Below are positions 15,598 to 23,701 of a stretch of 64,000 nucleotides of DNA, in pieces. A program made the translations under genes and the position numbers. Source of the stretch: a virus; IMG/VR virus record IMGVR_UViG_3300036820_000005, positions 1-64,000 of that record; one strand, 5' to 3'. Under the pieces are notes generated by a model that saw nothing but the letters and a program-made list of their open reading frames with translations, was not told where the DNA came from and did no database searches. Numbering within the stretch: the stretch's first letter is position 1; the number at the start of each line of letters is the position of its first letter.

Positions 15598-16053
15598 GTG
15601 AACGACCCTGCCGGAACCCCGCCGGAACAGCCTGTGAACGTCCTGGCAGAGAGCCTGCCAAGGCTCGTGACCTGCTCCTACACCGGCTACCGGCGAGACA
15701 TGGGAACCGCCGTGCGGACCTCCCTCGGCGCCCCCCGGTTCATCACCCTCCCGAACCCGCAATGGTCCACGTACAGCAGGTGGCCGTACATCGCAGAGCT
15801 GGCCCCCCGCCAGGACTACATGAAGGCCCCCTACGACACGTTCCGCGCCCGCTACCTCGACCAGCTGGACACGTGGTCAGCGGACATCCTCCGCAAGCTC
15901 ACCTGGATCCCCGCCGAGCACGGCGCGCTGTGCCTCCTCTGCTTCGAGAAGGCGCCGCTCACCACCGCCAACTGGTGCCACCGCAGGCTCACCGCCGAAT
16001 GGTTCCAGACCCGGTACGGCATCACCGTCCCCGAGATGGACGTCCGCAGGTGA
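15598..16053 (+). CDS. DUF488-like protein
   Basis: This 151-residue protein shows the DUF488-type pattern: an early S-Y-x-x-Y, an R-x-S-L-G-x-P-R-F strand, and near the end LCLLCFEKAP followed by WCHRRLTAEWF. These conserved Cys and His residues suggest a nucleic-acid or nucleotide-related enzyme of unknown reaction. The GTG start is preceded by AAAGGAG and directly by an operator half-site. Confidence 0.65.
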   Translation: MNDPAGTPPEQPVNVLAESLPRLVTCSYTGYRRDMGTAVRTSLGAPRFITLPNPQWSTYSRWPYIAELAPRQDYMKAPYDTFRARYLDQLDTWSADILRKLTWIPAEHGALCLLCFEKAPLTTANWCHRRLTAEWFQTRYGITVPEMDVRR

Positions 16054-16099
16054 ACCCGCCCGCCTGCCTCATCAGCCACCAACCGGAAGGAGACACCGC

Positions 16100-17686
16100 A
16101 TGACCGGGACAGTGACAACAATCAGCCCCCCCAGGGCGGCCATCACGATCCGGCACACCCACCAGGACGGGACGCTTGTCTACGGCACCGAGAAGGGGGA
16201 CGGCGTCTACGAACTGATCGGCCCCCGGACCACCGCCCGGTTCCGGTTCTTCCCGTCGATCAAGAGGATCGGGCTCGCCCAGTCCCGCGACCACCTGGCC
16301 AACCGCTACCAGATCGACGCGGCGCGCAAGGCGCTGGAGACGGCCGGGTTCGAGGTCAACGTCGAGATCGACGACACGCCCCGCGACGCCGGCGACGTCA
16401 AAGCCGACCGGGCGGAACGCCTGGACACCCGCTATGAGCGGCTGACCGCGAAGGCGGAACGGAACCTGGCCGAGGCTGAGGCCCGCAGGGCGCGTGCCGA
16501 TGAACTCGAATCAGGACGCTCGCCGATCCGGGCAGGCCACCACTCCGAACGCCACGCCAGGGCGGTCCGGAAACGCGTCGACCAGAACGACAGGGCAGCG
16601 GACGCCGCGCTCAGCGAGGCTGAGCGCGCCTCCAGGGCCGCGGCCGTGGTCGGCGACGCGGACGCCTACCGGGAACGCCCCTCGGTGATCCGCCGCCGCA
16701 TCGACAAGACCCAGGCTGAGATCCGCATCCTGCCGAAACGCTGGACGGATCACGTGCTATGGCAGGTAGTACGCAAGCAGGAGCCTGACCCGGCGTACAA
16801 GGAGGAACTGGAGGCGCGGCGGGTATTCCTCGAGCACCAGCTGGAGGCTGACCGTGCGGCCCTGGCCGCGCATGTGGCTAACGGGTACGTCCTGCTGACC
16901 TGCGACAGCCTGCATAAGGGCGACACGGTGACCTGGTCGACACGGTTCGGTGAGAACGCGGTAGTGACCCGGGTAAACCCCAAGACCGTCACGCTGAACC
17001 GGGACCGCTGGCCCCGCATCCTGCCGTACGAGCAGATCAAGACGGTCGACTGCCCGCATCAGGGCGCCACGGTCACCGTCCGGGCACCGAGGCGGGAGCG
17101 GCGGCCGAGGCCCGCGCCGGTCACGATTGACCGGCTGCCCGTGCGCGAGGCGCCGCTGGTCGTGGACGGGTCAGCCGAGTACTACCCGACCCCGGCCGAC
17201 GTGGCCGAGCTGATGATCGACATGGCCGGGCTTGAGGCTGGCATGACGGTGCTGGAACCGTCAGCCGGCCTGGGCGCGATCGCTGCGAAGGCAGCGCCGC
17301 TGGTCGCCTCGGTTCACTGCATCGAACGGGACTGGCAACTCGCCGAGCGGCTGCGCGCCACGGGGATCGGCGACGTGCGGTGCGCCGACTTCCTCGAAGT
17401 CCCGCCCGAACCGTATGACCGGGTGCTGATGAACCCGCCGTTCGGTGACGGCGCGGATCTGCGGCACGTCCTCCATGCCGAGCTGTTCCTGAAGCCCGGC
17501 GGCCGGCTGCTGTCGGTAATGGCGGCCGGGGTCGAGTTCCGGCAGGACCGCAAGTGGGCAGCCTTCCGTTCCCTGGTCGAGGGGCGCGGCGGCTGGATCA
17601 CCCGGCTACCCGACGACTCGTTCAAGCAGGCCGGGACCGGTGTCGGCACCGTCATCGTCGTGATCCCCGCGAGGGACACGCAATGA
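16100..17686 (+). CDS. DUF3560 - N6-adenine methyltransferase fusion
   Basis: This 528-residue protein joins an N-terminal DUF3560 region (about 100-190, with the GHHSERHARAVRKR signature and a long basic coiled coil) to a C-terminal Rossmann methyltransferase. The SAM-binding loop reads VLEPSAGLGA (about 384-393) and the catalytic motif is NPPFG (445-449), as in N6-adenine/N4-cytosine enzymes. It would methylate element or host DNA. The architecture is known from Streptomyces plasmids and phages. No restriction nuclease is adjacent, so an orphan, anti-restriction or regulatory methylase is likely. Confidence 0.85.
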   Translation: MTGTVTTISPPRAAITIRHTHQDGTLVYGTEKGDGVYELIGPRTTARFRFFPSIKRIGLAQSRDHLANRYQIDAARKALETAGFEVNVEIDDTPRDAGDVKADRAERLDTRYERLTAKAERNLAEAEARRARADELESGRSPIRAGHHSERHARAVRKRVDQNDRAADAALSEAERASRAAAVVGDADAYRERPSVIRRRIDKTQAEIRILPKRWTDHVLWQVVRKQEPDPAYKEELEARRVFLEHQLEADRAALAAHVANGYVLLTCDSLHKGDTVTWSTRFGENAVVTRVNPKTVTLNRDRWPRILPYEQIKTVDCPHQGATVTVRAPRRERRPRPAPVTIDRLPVREAPLVVDGSAEYYPTPADVAELMIDMAGLEAGMTVLEPSAGLGAIAAKAAPLVASVHCIERDWQLAERLRATGIGDVRCADFLEVPPEPYDRVLMNPPFGDGADLRHVLHAELFLKPGGRLLSVMAAGVEFRQDRKWAAFRSLVEGRGGWITRLPDDSFKQAGTGVGTVIVVIPARDTQ

Positions 17687-18141
17687 GCGACGACGACGTT
17701 AAGACGACCGAACGTTGGGTCTACGCGGGCGTCAGGATCGGTTCCGGCGGTAAGCGGGTCTGCACGTGGATCGACCCGTCCGGCCACACGCTGCGGTACG
17801 TCGAGCGGAATGCCGACGCCGTGATCGGCGCCCGCTATGAGGCCACCGTCACGCGCGACGGCGGCAAGTGCAACCTCTGGGGTCAGCCCAGGTTTGTCGA
17901 GAAGCCGGATCACGACGACCCGAAGGTGGCCGAATACGCGACCGCCGACCGGATCGCCAAGATCCGGCTGGCCAGGGCCCAGATAGAACGCAGCGCCGCC
18001 AAGATAGACGCCTTGGAGGCCGCCCTCGCGCCGATTGAGGAACTGGCCGCAAGCTACCGCAACCAAGCCAACCTGGACGCCCTGGTGGCGTACGTGTCGC
18101 GGCGGATCCACAACGCCTACTTCAACCGGGGCAGACGGTGA
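17683..18141 (+). CDS. Small protein with coiled coil, plasmid-type
   Basis: This 152-residue protein has an N-terminal beta-rich part (WVYAGVRIGSGGKRVCTWID, later ARYEATVTRDGG), a pattern I associate with hypothetical proteins beside DUF3560 genes, and a C-terminal coiled coil (ARAQIERSAAKIDALEAAL). It overlaps the methyltransferase stop codon (ATGA). Function unknown. Confidence 0.65.
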   Translation: MSDDDVKTTERWVYAGVRIGSGGKRVCTWIDPSGHTLRYVERNADAVIGARYEATVTRDGGKCNLWGQPRFVEKPDHDDPKVAEYATADRIAKIRLARAQIERSAAKIDALEAALAPIEELAASYRNQANLDALVAYVSRRIHNAYFNRGRR

Positions 18142-18401
18142 GGGCCTGGTTGAGGCGCCGCCTGGACGTGCTGTGCGGGCCGGTGCCGATCGTGCCGGGC
18201 ATGTGGTGGTTCGGCCGGGCGGGCAGGGAGACGATGCTGGCCGCGCTCGAAGACGCCTCGTATTACCGCAGCGACGGGCACATGGCCTGCGACACCTGCA
18301 CCGACACCGAGCCGTGCGGAGAACACGTCCCGGACCTGGCCATAGCCGACACGTACGACGACCTGAACGCCCGCCTGTCGCGGGCTGGACAAAGGAGGTA
18401 A
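18138..18401 (+). CDS. Small Cys-containing protein
   Basis: This 87-residue protein has a basic, partly hydrophobic N-terminus and a CDTCTDTEPC cluster at about 51-60. GTG overlaps the previous stop. No family recognised. Confidence 0.5.
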   Translation: MRAWLRRRLDVLCGPVPIVPGMWWFGRAGRETMLAALEDASYYRSDGHMACDTCTDTEPCGEHVPDLAIADTYDDLNARLSRAGQRR

Positions 18402-18404
18402 CCG

Positions 18405-18515
18405 ATGAGGGCTCTCGCCGGGGCGCTCGCCCTGCATATCGCCGCCGCCGCCGACCGCGCAGTCGGCCGGCGGAATCTGCGGCGTCTCCGGCGGGAAGCC
18501 CGGTACTGCCCGTGA
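18405..18515 (+). CDS. 36-residue hydrophobic-basic peptide
   Basis: An ATG nine bases after AAAGGAGG opens a 36-residue peptide with a hydrophobic first half (ALAGALALHIAAAA) and an Arg-rich end. The strong ribosome binding site and the overlap with the next GTG support a real gene; function unknown. Confidence 0.5.
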   Translation: MRALAGALALHIAAAADRAVGRRNLRRLRREARYCP

Positions 18516-18649
18516 ACGGCCTCATAGCCCACTGGTGGTGGGTGCCGTGCGTCCTCATGGCGGCCGCCTGGGCCGGTGTGTCCCTGCACCGGGCCGGGCG
18601 ACTCGCCGACCGCCTATCCCACGTTGACCGACTTGGAGAAGAACGCTGA
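18512..18649 (+). CDS. 45-residue single-pass membrane protein
   Basis: A GTG overlapping the previous stop opens a 45-residue protein with one hydrophobic segment (LIAHWWWVPCVLMAAAWAGV) and a basic tail. Its stop overlaps the next ATG by one base, so three small genes are coupled in a row. Confidence 0.5.
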   Translation: MNGLIAHWWWVPCVLMAAAWAGVSLHRAGRLADRLSHVDRLGEER

Positions 18650-19536
18650 TGGCTCTCACCCCCGCAGCCCTGGCCAGGCTCGAACCCGCAGAGCGCCTGG
18701 CCTTCCTCGCTGCCGCCTCCGCAATCGGCCGCGACGAGAACCCTGGCATCAACACCACCGTGGTGCTGCTGCTGACGGTGGAACGGCTGGTCAGCGAGAC
18801 CCCGCCCGGCCTGGTCGCCCAGCTCCGGCACCTGCACCGGCCCTACCGCATCTACAGCCCCTGCACCCACCCCGAACGCGACGACGACGGCCACCTCGAC
18901 CTGGAACTGGACGACGGCGACCTGACCTGCGAAGCGTCCTACCTGTATTCAATCTGCAAGGCCTGCTGCATGGTCGAAGACGAGCGGGGCGAATGGTGCT
19001 CGGACAGCCACGACCACCAGCGCGGCGAGCCGGTCTGCGACACCAGGGCACTCCTCGACGCGCTCCCGCCCCTTGCCTCACCCGCCGTCGATGTCGCGGA
19101 AGGCGGCTGCGAGGCCCTGCCGCTACCCGGCCAGCCGCACGACGGCCCGGTCCGCCGGTACGTCCGGATCTGCCCGGTCGGCCATTTCCGCCGCGGCCGG
19201 TCCTGCCAGGCCTGCGCTGGTATCGGCGCGATCGTCTGCGCCGAATGCCCCGGCCGCCAGCCCGCTCTTCTCATCCCTGCTGAGGTCTGGGAGCGGATCT
19301 CAGATGACCAGGACGGTCAGCTCACCGCCGAGGGCGCGGGCCTGCTGCTCGACCCTGACTGCCGGGACGGAAAGTGCGACTCCTGCGTCGGCCCGCCCTG
19401 CGAGCACAGGTGCCACCGGGCTGCCACCAGCCCGGCCAGCGTGGACCGGGCAGGCGGGTTAAGTGTCCGTGGAGACATGCCCAACCTCCGGTTGGGCGGG
19501 CCAGGTTCGAGTCCTGGAACCCGCTCCAAGAGGTGA
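18649..19536 (+). CDS. Cys-rich protein whose 3' end contains a tRNA
   Basis: This protein of 295 residues has a helical N-terminus (1-65) and then many Cys/His pairs (CKACC, CQACAG, CAEC, CDSC, CEHRCH), probably several zinc sites. Its last 28 codons read straight through the tRNA-Gly-like sequence on the same strand, giving the tail GSSPGTRSKR typical of a translated tRNA. Either the ancestral stop was lost when a tRNA inserted, or the two overlap by design. No family recognised. Confidence 0.6.
   Translation: MALTPAALARLEPAERLAFLAAASAIGRDENPGINTTVVLLLTVERLVSETPPGLVAQLRHLHRPYRIYSPCTHPERDDDGHLDLELDDGDLTCEASYLYSICKACCMVEDERGEWCSDSHDHQRGEPVCDTRALLDALPPLASPAVDVAEGGCEALPLPGQPHDGPVRRYVRICPVGHFRRGRSCQACAGIGAIVCAECPGRQPALLIPAEVWERISDDQDGQLTAEGAGLLLDPDCRDGKCDSCVGPPCEHRCHRAATSPASVDRAGGLSVRGDMPNLRLGGPGSSPGTRSKR
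19454..19528 (+). tRNA. tRNA-Gly(UCC)-like gene with encoded CCA
   Basis: The 75 bases fold as a cloverleaf. The acceptor stem pairs GCGGGTT with AACCCGC (7 pairs), then T and CCA. The D-stem pairs GTGTC with GACAT around a short six-base loop. The anticodon stem pairs CCCAA with TTGGG around CCTCCGG, giving anticodon TCC. A four-base variable loop and a T-arm CCAGG-TTCGAGT-CCTGG follow. The acceptor end equals that of bacterial tRNA-Gly(UCC). Odd points: position 33 is C instead of the near-universal U, and the D-loop is too short for the usual GG pair. It may be a working element tRNA, a degraded one or a tRNA mimic. Confidence 0.65.
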
Positions 19537-19542
19537 CCGCTT

Positions 19543-20889
19543 ATGTTCCTGGGAAGCGTGCCGCCGCAGATGCGGTCGATCGTCCGCGAGACCGTGGCCA
19601 GCTGGCCGGGCGACGACTTGTACGTCGCGTGCTGCGGGAACTTCACCCTGGAACGGGCAGTGTTCGGCCTCGGCCGCCGCGTCCACAGCGAGGACGTGTC
19701 GATTTACACGACCGCTGTCGGCCGCTGGCTGACCGGGCAGGACACGGGAATCGCCCTCGCCGGGGAGTCCGCCGGCGAGCTGGGATGGCTCGCCGGATCG
19801 CTCGGCTGCCCGATCGACGTCGTGGCCACCCTGATGCTCGGGTCGAACTTTCTCGCCTCAGTCGCGAAGGACGGCCCGTACTTCCGGCGTCTGGTCCGCG
19901 GCTACCGCGAGCAGTGGCCGGAACTGCACGCCGCCACGGTCGCGAAGCTCGAACGGGTCGCCGAGGCGCTGAAGATCGAGTCCTACACGTGCATGGACGT
20001 CCGGCAGTGGCTCGACCAGATCCCTCCCGGCGTTCCCCTGGTCACCTTCCCCCCGTTCGACGAAGCCGGGTACTCGGTGATGTGGGCGGCGCTGGACAGG
20101 CATTTCACCTGGGATCCCCCCGCCTTCGACGAGCTGAGCGACGCCGACGTCGACGCGCTGTTCGACACGATCCGCGACCGGCCGCTGTGGCTGTTCGGCG
20201 CGAAGCATGAGATACCGGAGCTGGCCGGCTACAAGCGCGGCGCGGTCCAGCCGACGAACCGGTCCAGGACGATCCACGTCTACGCTTCGCAGGGCCCGAC
20301 CCGGATCGCCCTGCCGAGGCAGGACATCGAGCCGGTAAAGGTGGCCAGGCTGGCACCCGGCGAGGAGATCGGCCGCCGCCTCGCCCTCGCGCCGCTCACC
20401 TCAGGCCAGTTCAATGCGCTCAGGTCGCAGTACCTGAACCCGAAGATCGCCCCTGCCGGGGCGACGTGGGCGTACGCGGTCCTGGTCGACGGGAAGATCA
20501 TCGGCGCGTTCGCGTTCCAGCGGTCGACGTACTTCCCCGACGAGGCGTACCTGCTGTCCGACTTCGCGGTCGCCCCGTCGGACTACCCGCGCCTGTCCAA
20601 GCTGGTGCTGCTCGCGGCGACCAGTTCCGAGGCGCGGCTGATCATGCAGCGGGCGATGTCCCGCCGCCTCGACGGCGTGTCGACGACGGCGTTCTCAAGA
20701 AACCAGATGTCGATGAAATACCGGGGTCTGTTCCAGCTGGTCAAAAAGGCCGCGACGCCCGACGACCCGGACTGGGCGTGGATGCTCACCTACCGGTCCC
20801 CGCTCGGCGGCCACACCCTCAAGCAGGGGCTGGCCACATGGCGGCAGAAGTGGGGCCAGCGGACGCCGAGAGAGGGAGATGCCGGGTGA
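19543..20889 (+). CDS. Putative DNA-modification protein, Mom-like GNAT C-terminus
   Basis: This 448-residue protein has two parts. The N-terminal about 250 residues (DDLYVACCGNFTLERAV near residue 28, later VPLVTFPPFDEAGYSVMW) resemble a D12/N6-methyltransferase-like fold with a degenerate site. The C-terminal part (about 270-420) has the order of a GNAT acyltransferase of the phage Mom type: AYAVLVDGKIIGAFAFQRS, an acidic strand LLSDFAVAP, and a later STTAFSRNQMSMKYRGLF. Mom proteins attach carbamoylmethyl groups to adenine in phage DNA. It lies directly before a ParB-like gene and after a methyltransferase, so a DNA hypermodification set is plausible. Assignment is by pattern only. Confidence 0.5.
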   Translation: MFLGSVPPQMRSIVRETVASWPGDDLYVACCGNFTLERAVFGLGRRVHSEDVSIYTTAVGRWLTGQDTGIALAGESAGELGWLAGSLGCPIDVVATLMLGSNFLASVAKDGPYFRRLVRGYREQWPELHAATVAKLERVAEALKIESYTCMDVRQWLDQIPPGVPLVTFPPFDEAGYSVMWAALDRHFTWDPPAFDELSDADVDALFDTIRDRPLWLFGAKHEIPELAGYKRGAVQPTNRSRTIHVYASQGPTRIALPRQDIEPVKVARLAPGEEIGRRLALAPLTSGQFNALRSQYLNPKIAPAGATWAYAVLVDGKIIGAFAFQRSTYFPDEAYLLSDFAVAPSDYPRLSKLVLLAATSSEARLIMQRAMSRRLDGVSTTAFSRNQMSMKYRGLFQLVKKAATPDDPDWAWMLTYRSPLGGHTLKQGLATWRQKWGQRTPREGDAG

Positions 20890-21788
20890 AGCTCGAACTG
20901 GCCTACGTCACCGGAGACCCGCGGAAGCTCGCCTTCCTCGAAGTCAACGCCCGGTACTTCAAACATGAGGACTTCAAGCGGCTCGTCGCGAACATCCGCC
21001 GGGACGGCGTGCTGTCCTCAGTGCCGCTGGTCTGGAGAGACCCCGGCCAGGACGACTACCGCGAGGTGCTGTCCGGTAACCACCGCGTCAAGGCCGCGAT
21101 CGAGGCGGGGCTTGAGGAGATCGGCTGGCTGGAAACCTGCCAGCCCCTCAACCGCCAGCAGCGGGTCGCGCTCCAACTGGCCCACAACGCGATCGAAGGC
21201 GACGACGACCCGGCCACCCTCAAGCGGCTGTACGAGGAGCTGTACGACGTGGACTGGCGGGAGTACTCCGGCCTGGATGACCAGGTGCTCGGCCTGCTCG
21301 GCGACCAGGGCGCCGGAGGCCTGTCGGAGGCGAACCTGTCCTATGCGACGGTGCTGCTCACGTTCCTGCCGACTGAGCTGGAGGAGGCCAAGGCCGCGTT
21401 CGCAGAGGCCCGGAAGCAGGGCAGCGCGGACGAGTACCTGCTCGCCGCGATGGACCAGTACCAGGCCACCCTCGACGCGCTCGCATCCGTCCACGGGGCA
21501 CACAAGGTCGGGAACGTGGCTACTGCCCTCGCCCTCATCCTGGCCATCTTCGAGGCCCACATCGGCGACCTCCGCGACGGCTGGTACAACCCCGAAACCC
21601 GGGAGCCGAAACATGACGGCCGGATACCGGTCGAGACGCTGCTCGGCGCCCGGAACATCCCAGCAGGCCAGGCTGCGGTGATCGCCGCCGCGATCGACCG
21701 GGTGATCGGCAACGGAGACGCCGACAACCCCGGCCGCGCGCTAGAGCTCCTCTGCGCTGACGCCCTCGGAGGTCCTGATGCGTCTTGA
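20886..21788 (+). CDS. ParB/Srx-fold protein
   Basis: This 300-residue protein starts with a ParB N-terminal (ParB/sulfiredoxin) domain: a strand with LEVNARYFKHEDF, a helix with DFKRLVANIRRDG, and the signature EVLSGNHRVKAAIEAG (about 59-74). The C-terminal two thirds are helical and lack an obvious HTH, so this is more like phage ParB-type NTPase/nuclease proteins that accompany DNA-modification genes than a partition ParB. The GTG overlaps the Mom-like stop. Confidence 0.75.
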   Translation: MKLELAYVTGDPRKLAFLEVNARYFKHEDFKRLVANIRRDGVLSSVPLVWRDPGQDDYREVLSGNHRVKAAIEAGLEEIGWLETCQPLNRQQRVALQLAHNAIEGDDDPATLKRLYEELYDVDWREYSGLDDQVLGLLGDQGAGGLSEANLSYATVLLTFLPTELEEAKAAFAEARKQGSADEYLLAAMDQYQATLDALASVHGAHKVGNVATALALILAIFEAHIGDLRDGWYNPETREPKHDGRIPVETLLGARNIPAGQAAVIAAAIDRVIGNGDADNPGRALELLCADALGGPDAS

Positions 21789-22035
21789 GGTGCTGGTACC
21801 CCGCGGGGAGCTGACCGCCGTCCTGGTACGCGATGTCCTGTTGCTCGTGCAGGTCACCGTGCCTCTGGGGACGGTCGAGTCGTGGACGCGGTTTGAGCGG
21901 CTGCTCGCCTACGACTGGGCGATGCGCGAGCACCTGGCGGCGTCGGATCACCCGGCTTCCCTGCGCCGGGACCGGCCGTCGTTCATCCCCGCGCCGGGAA
22001 CCACCGGCGCGCCTCTCACAGAAAGGACGCCTTAG
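21778..22035 (+). CDS. Small protein of unknown function
   Basis: This 85-residue protein has a beta-like hydrophobic N-terminal half (LTAVLVRDVLLLVQVTVP) and a Pro-rich end. It overlaps the ParB-like gene by 11 bases and its stop shares a base with the next GTG. Confidence 0.5.
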   Translation: MRLEVLVPRGELTAVLVRDVLLLVQVTVPLGTVESWTRFERLLAYDWAMREHLAASDHPASLRRDRPSFIPAPGTTGAPLTERTP

Positions 22036-22802
22036 TGGCCCGGATCGACATGACCACGCGGGAACTGCACGACCTGTTCAGGCCGGTGCTCCCGCACGTC
22101 GGCACTGACAAGGAAACCCCCGAGCTGGCGGTGGTCAGGCTGGAGTTCGGCGACAACGCCGTCTACGCGGCCGCGACGGACAGGTACACCCTGGCCGCCG
22201 AGCGGTGGCCGCTCCCGCCGGCCGACAGGGGCAGGCTCGGCGGCCTGGTCGTCCACCTGAACGCCGCGGATGCGAAAGCGGCGCTGGCGCTGTTCACCTA
22301 CTCGAAGGAGTCCGACCCGCCGCTGCGGATCACCGTCGACACCGCGCCCGTCCACATCTCGGTCGCCGGGCAGCCCGGCGTCGTGACCCGGCTGGCCGTC
22401 ACAGTCCAGCACGCCGACGACGGCACGCGCCTGGTCCTGCACGACGAGCGCAACCCGGCGAAGGACCCGCTGGCCGCGTGGCGCAGGAAAATCCACGCCG
22501 CCATGACACGGCCCCGCGCCAGCACGATCGAGGCGGCCGACCTGTTCCCCGGGACGCTCGGCCGTTGGGCTGCCGCGGCCCGGAAAGGCGAGCGGTTCAG
22601 CGTCTACCCTGCCCCCGACCAGGCCGACCCGATCCTCGTGGTGGTGGAGGAGCATTTCGCTGGCCTGTGGTCGGTCCCGGGCTACCTGGGAGAGCCCAGG
22701 GAGGTCCTCGACGCCCTGCCGTGGCGGTGGGAACTCGACCCCCTCGACGCTGATGTCGCAGCCGGGCTGGTCGACGTGCAGACAGGGGAGCGTGCCGTCT
22801 GA
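22035..22802 (+). CDS. Short sliding-clamp (DnaN-like) protein
   Basis: This 255-residue protein matches the N-terminal two domains of the DNA polymerase III beta clamp: LHDLFRPVLPHVGTDK, later LEFGDNAVYAAATDRYTLA, a repeating beta pattern typical of the clamp. Bacterial DnaN is about 370-400 residues, so one third is missing or very divergent; it might form a trimer or act as a decoy. Phage-borne clamps of this type occur in actinobacteria. It ends the 15.6-22.8 kb operon. Confidence 0.7.
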   Translation: MARIDMTTRELHDLFRPVLPHVGTDKETPELAVVRLEFGDNAVYAAATDRYTLAAERWPLPPADRGRLGGLVVHLNAADAKAALALFTYSKESDPPLRITVDTAPVHISVAGQPGVVTRLAVTVQHADDGTRLVLHDERNPAKDPLAAWRRKIHAAMTRPRASTIEAADLFPGTLGRWAAAARKGERFSVYPAPDQADPILVVVEEHFAGLWSVPGYLGEPREVLDALPWRWELDPLDADVAAGLVDVQTGERAV

Positions 22803-22905
22803 GGGTGCCCGACGGCGCCGGGCGGGGGATGTCCAGCGGGCAGGCGGACCGCTGTCCCGAATAGCCGAGCCGGCCCGGCTGCGGGGGGAATTATCGGTGG
22901 TCAGA

Positions 22906-23206
22906 GAGTTGCGCCGGGAGCGGGCCCTCCACCCCCGGCGCAACTCCAGCCTCACAATAGGTCTCACAGCGACCCATGTCCAAATACCGGTATTTGTGTG
23001 GCTGGCGTTACCCGACCTGCAGATTGGGATGGTAGACCTTTCCTTCAGAGCCGCGCCGGGGGGATGGGCCCTCCACCCCCCGGCGCGGTATTCCGCCGCA
23101 CCAGGCAGTCCGGGGGCCCGCGTTCCCGTGGATAGGTCGCTGGCCGCCACCGGCTGCCTGGTGCGGGCGCCGCAGCCCGTCCTGCGCTCACCAGCGCGGG
23201 ACGGGC
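22906..23206. repeat. Array of four long hairpins in a gene-free gap
   Basis: The gap 22803-23350 holds no credible gene but four strong inverted repeats: 22906-22946 (13 pairs, GAGTTGCGCCGGG), 23051-23088 (13 pairs, CCGCGCCGGGGGG), 23096-23166 (13 pairs, CCGCACCAGGCAG, 45-base loop) and 23175-23206 (14 pairs including one G-T, four-base loop). The first two share the loop text GGGCCCTCCACC and are related copies. A replication origin, a structured RNA or stacked bidirectional terminators between the plus operon and the minus regulators are possible. Confidence 0.65.
22981..22996. promoter_or_regulatory. 16-base perfect palindrome
   Basis: CAAATACCGGTATTTG lies between the first two hairpins of the array. 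It is the most AT-rich spot of this gap and looks like a dimer binding site; the protein is unknown. Confidence 0.45.
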
Positions 23207-23350
23207 GCATGACGATACGGGACCAGTGCGGGCGGGGGCGCCTCGACCACATCGCCAGCCAGCCCGGCCCCGGCCGCCTGATCAGCCGGCACGGCATCTG
23301 GGCGCAAGCAGCCTCCATCCGCCCCCACCCGCAGCCGGCGCAGCGGGGCG

Positions 23351-23701
23351 TCACGACGGGCCTCCGGGAACGCCCTGCAGGGATCCGGCCGCGTCTGCCA
23401 GCGGCGAGGACGCCCGGCACCGCAGGCACTCGTAGCCCGCCGGAGGACGGCCTACGCAGTGCGGGCACGGGGCCAGCACCTCGGCCACGGTCACGCTGAA
23501 CGCCGCGGCGACGTACTCCGCGGCGGGTGGATGGCGCACCCCGGACTCGCACTTGTGCACGTTGCCCCGGTTCATGAACAGCAGTTTCCCGGCCTCGCTG
23601 AGCGACATGCCGCGCTCGATCCGGAGTCTGCGCATCCCGGCCGCCACCGTGGGCACGCCGACGGCCGGCGCCGCGTGCTGGCCCGCCCACTGCGCAGTCA
23701 C
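23351..23701 (-). CDS. XRE-type HTH protein with zinc-like tail
   Basis: This 116-residue protein has an XRE helix-turn-helix (MRRLRIERGMSLSEAGKLLF, then NRGNVHKCESG, about 17-50) and a C-terminal C-x-x-C...C-x-x-C pair (CPHC, CLRC) that probably binds zinc. The GTG start overlaps the stop codon of the upstream gene. It is the last of four coupled minus-strand genes. Confidence 0.75.
   Translation of the reverse strand: MTAQWAGQHAAPAVGVPTVAAGMRRLRIERGMSLSEAGKLLFMNRGNVHKCESGVRHPPAAEYVAAAFSVTVAEVLAPCPHCVGRPPAGYECLRCRASSPLADAAGSLQGVPGGPS

Noticed and set aside
17314-18894. 526-codon open frame on the minus strand
   Set aside because: It lies antisense to the methyltransferase and following genes, which have clear domains, start sites and overlaps. 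The antisense product is low-complexity, as expected of GC-rich shadows.
22753-23499. 248-codon plus-strand frame across the hairpin array
   Set aside because: It runs through four inverted repeats and into the antisense of the XRE gene, and has no ribosome binding site or recognisable domain.
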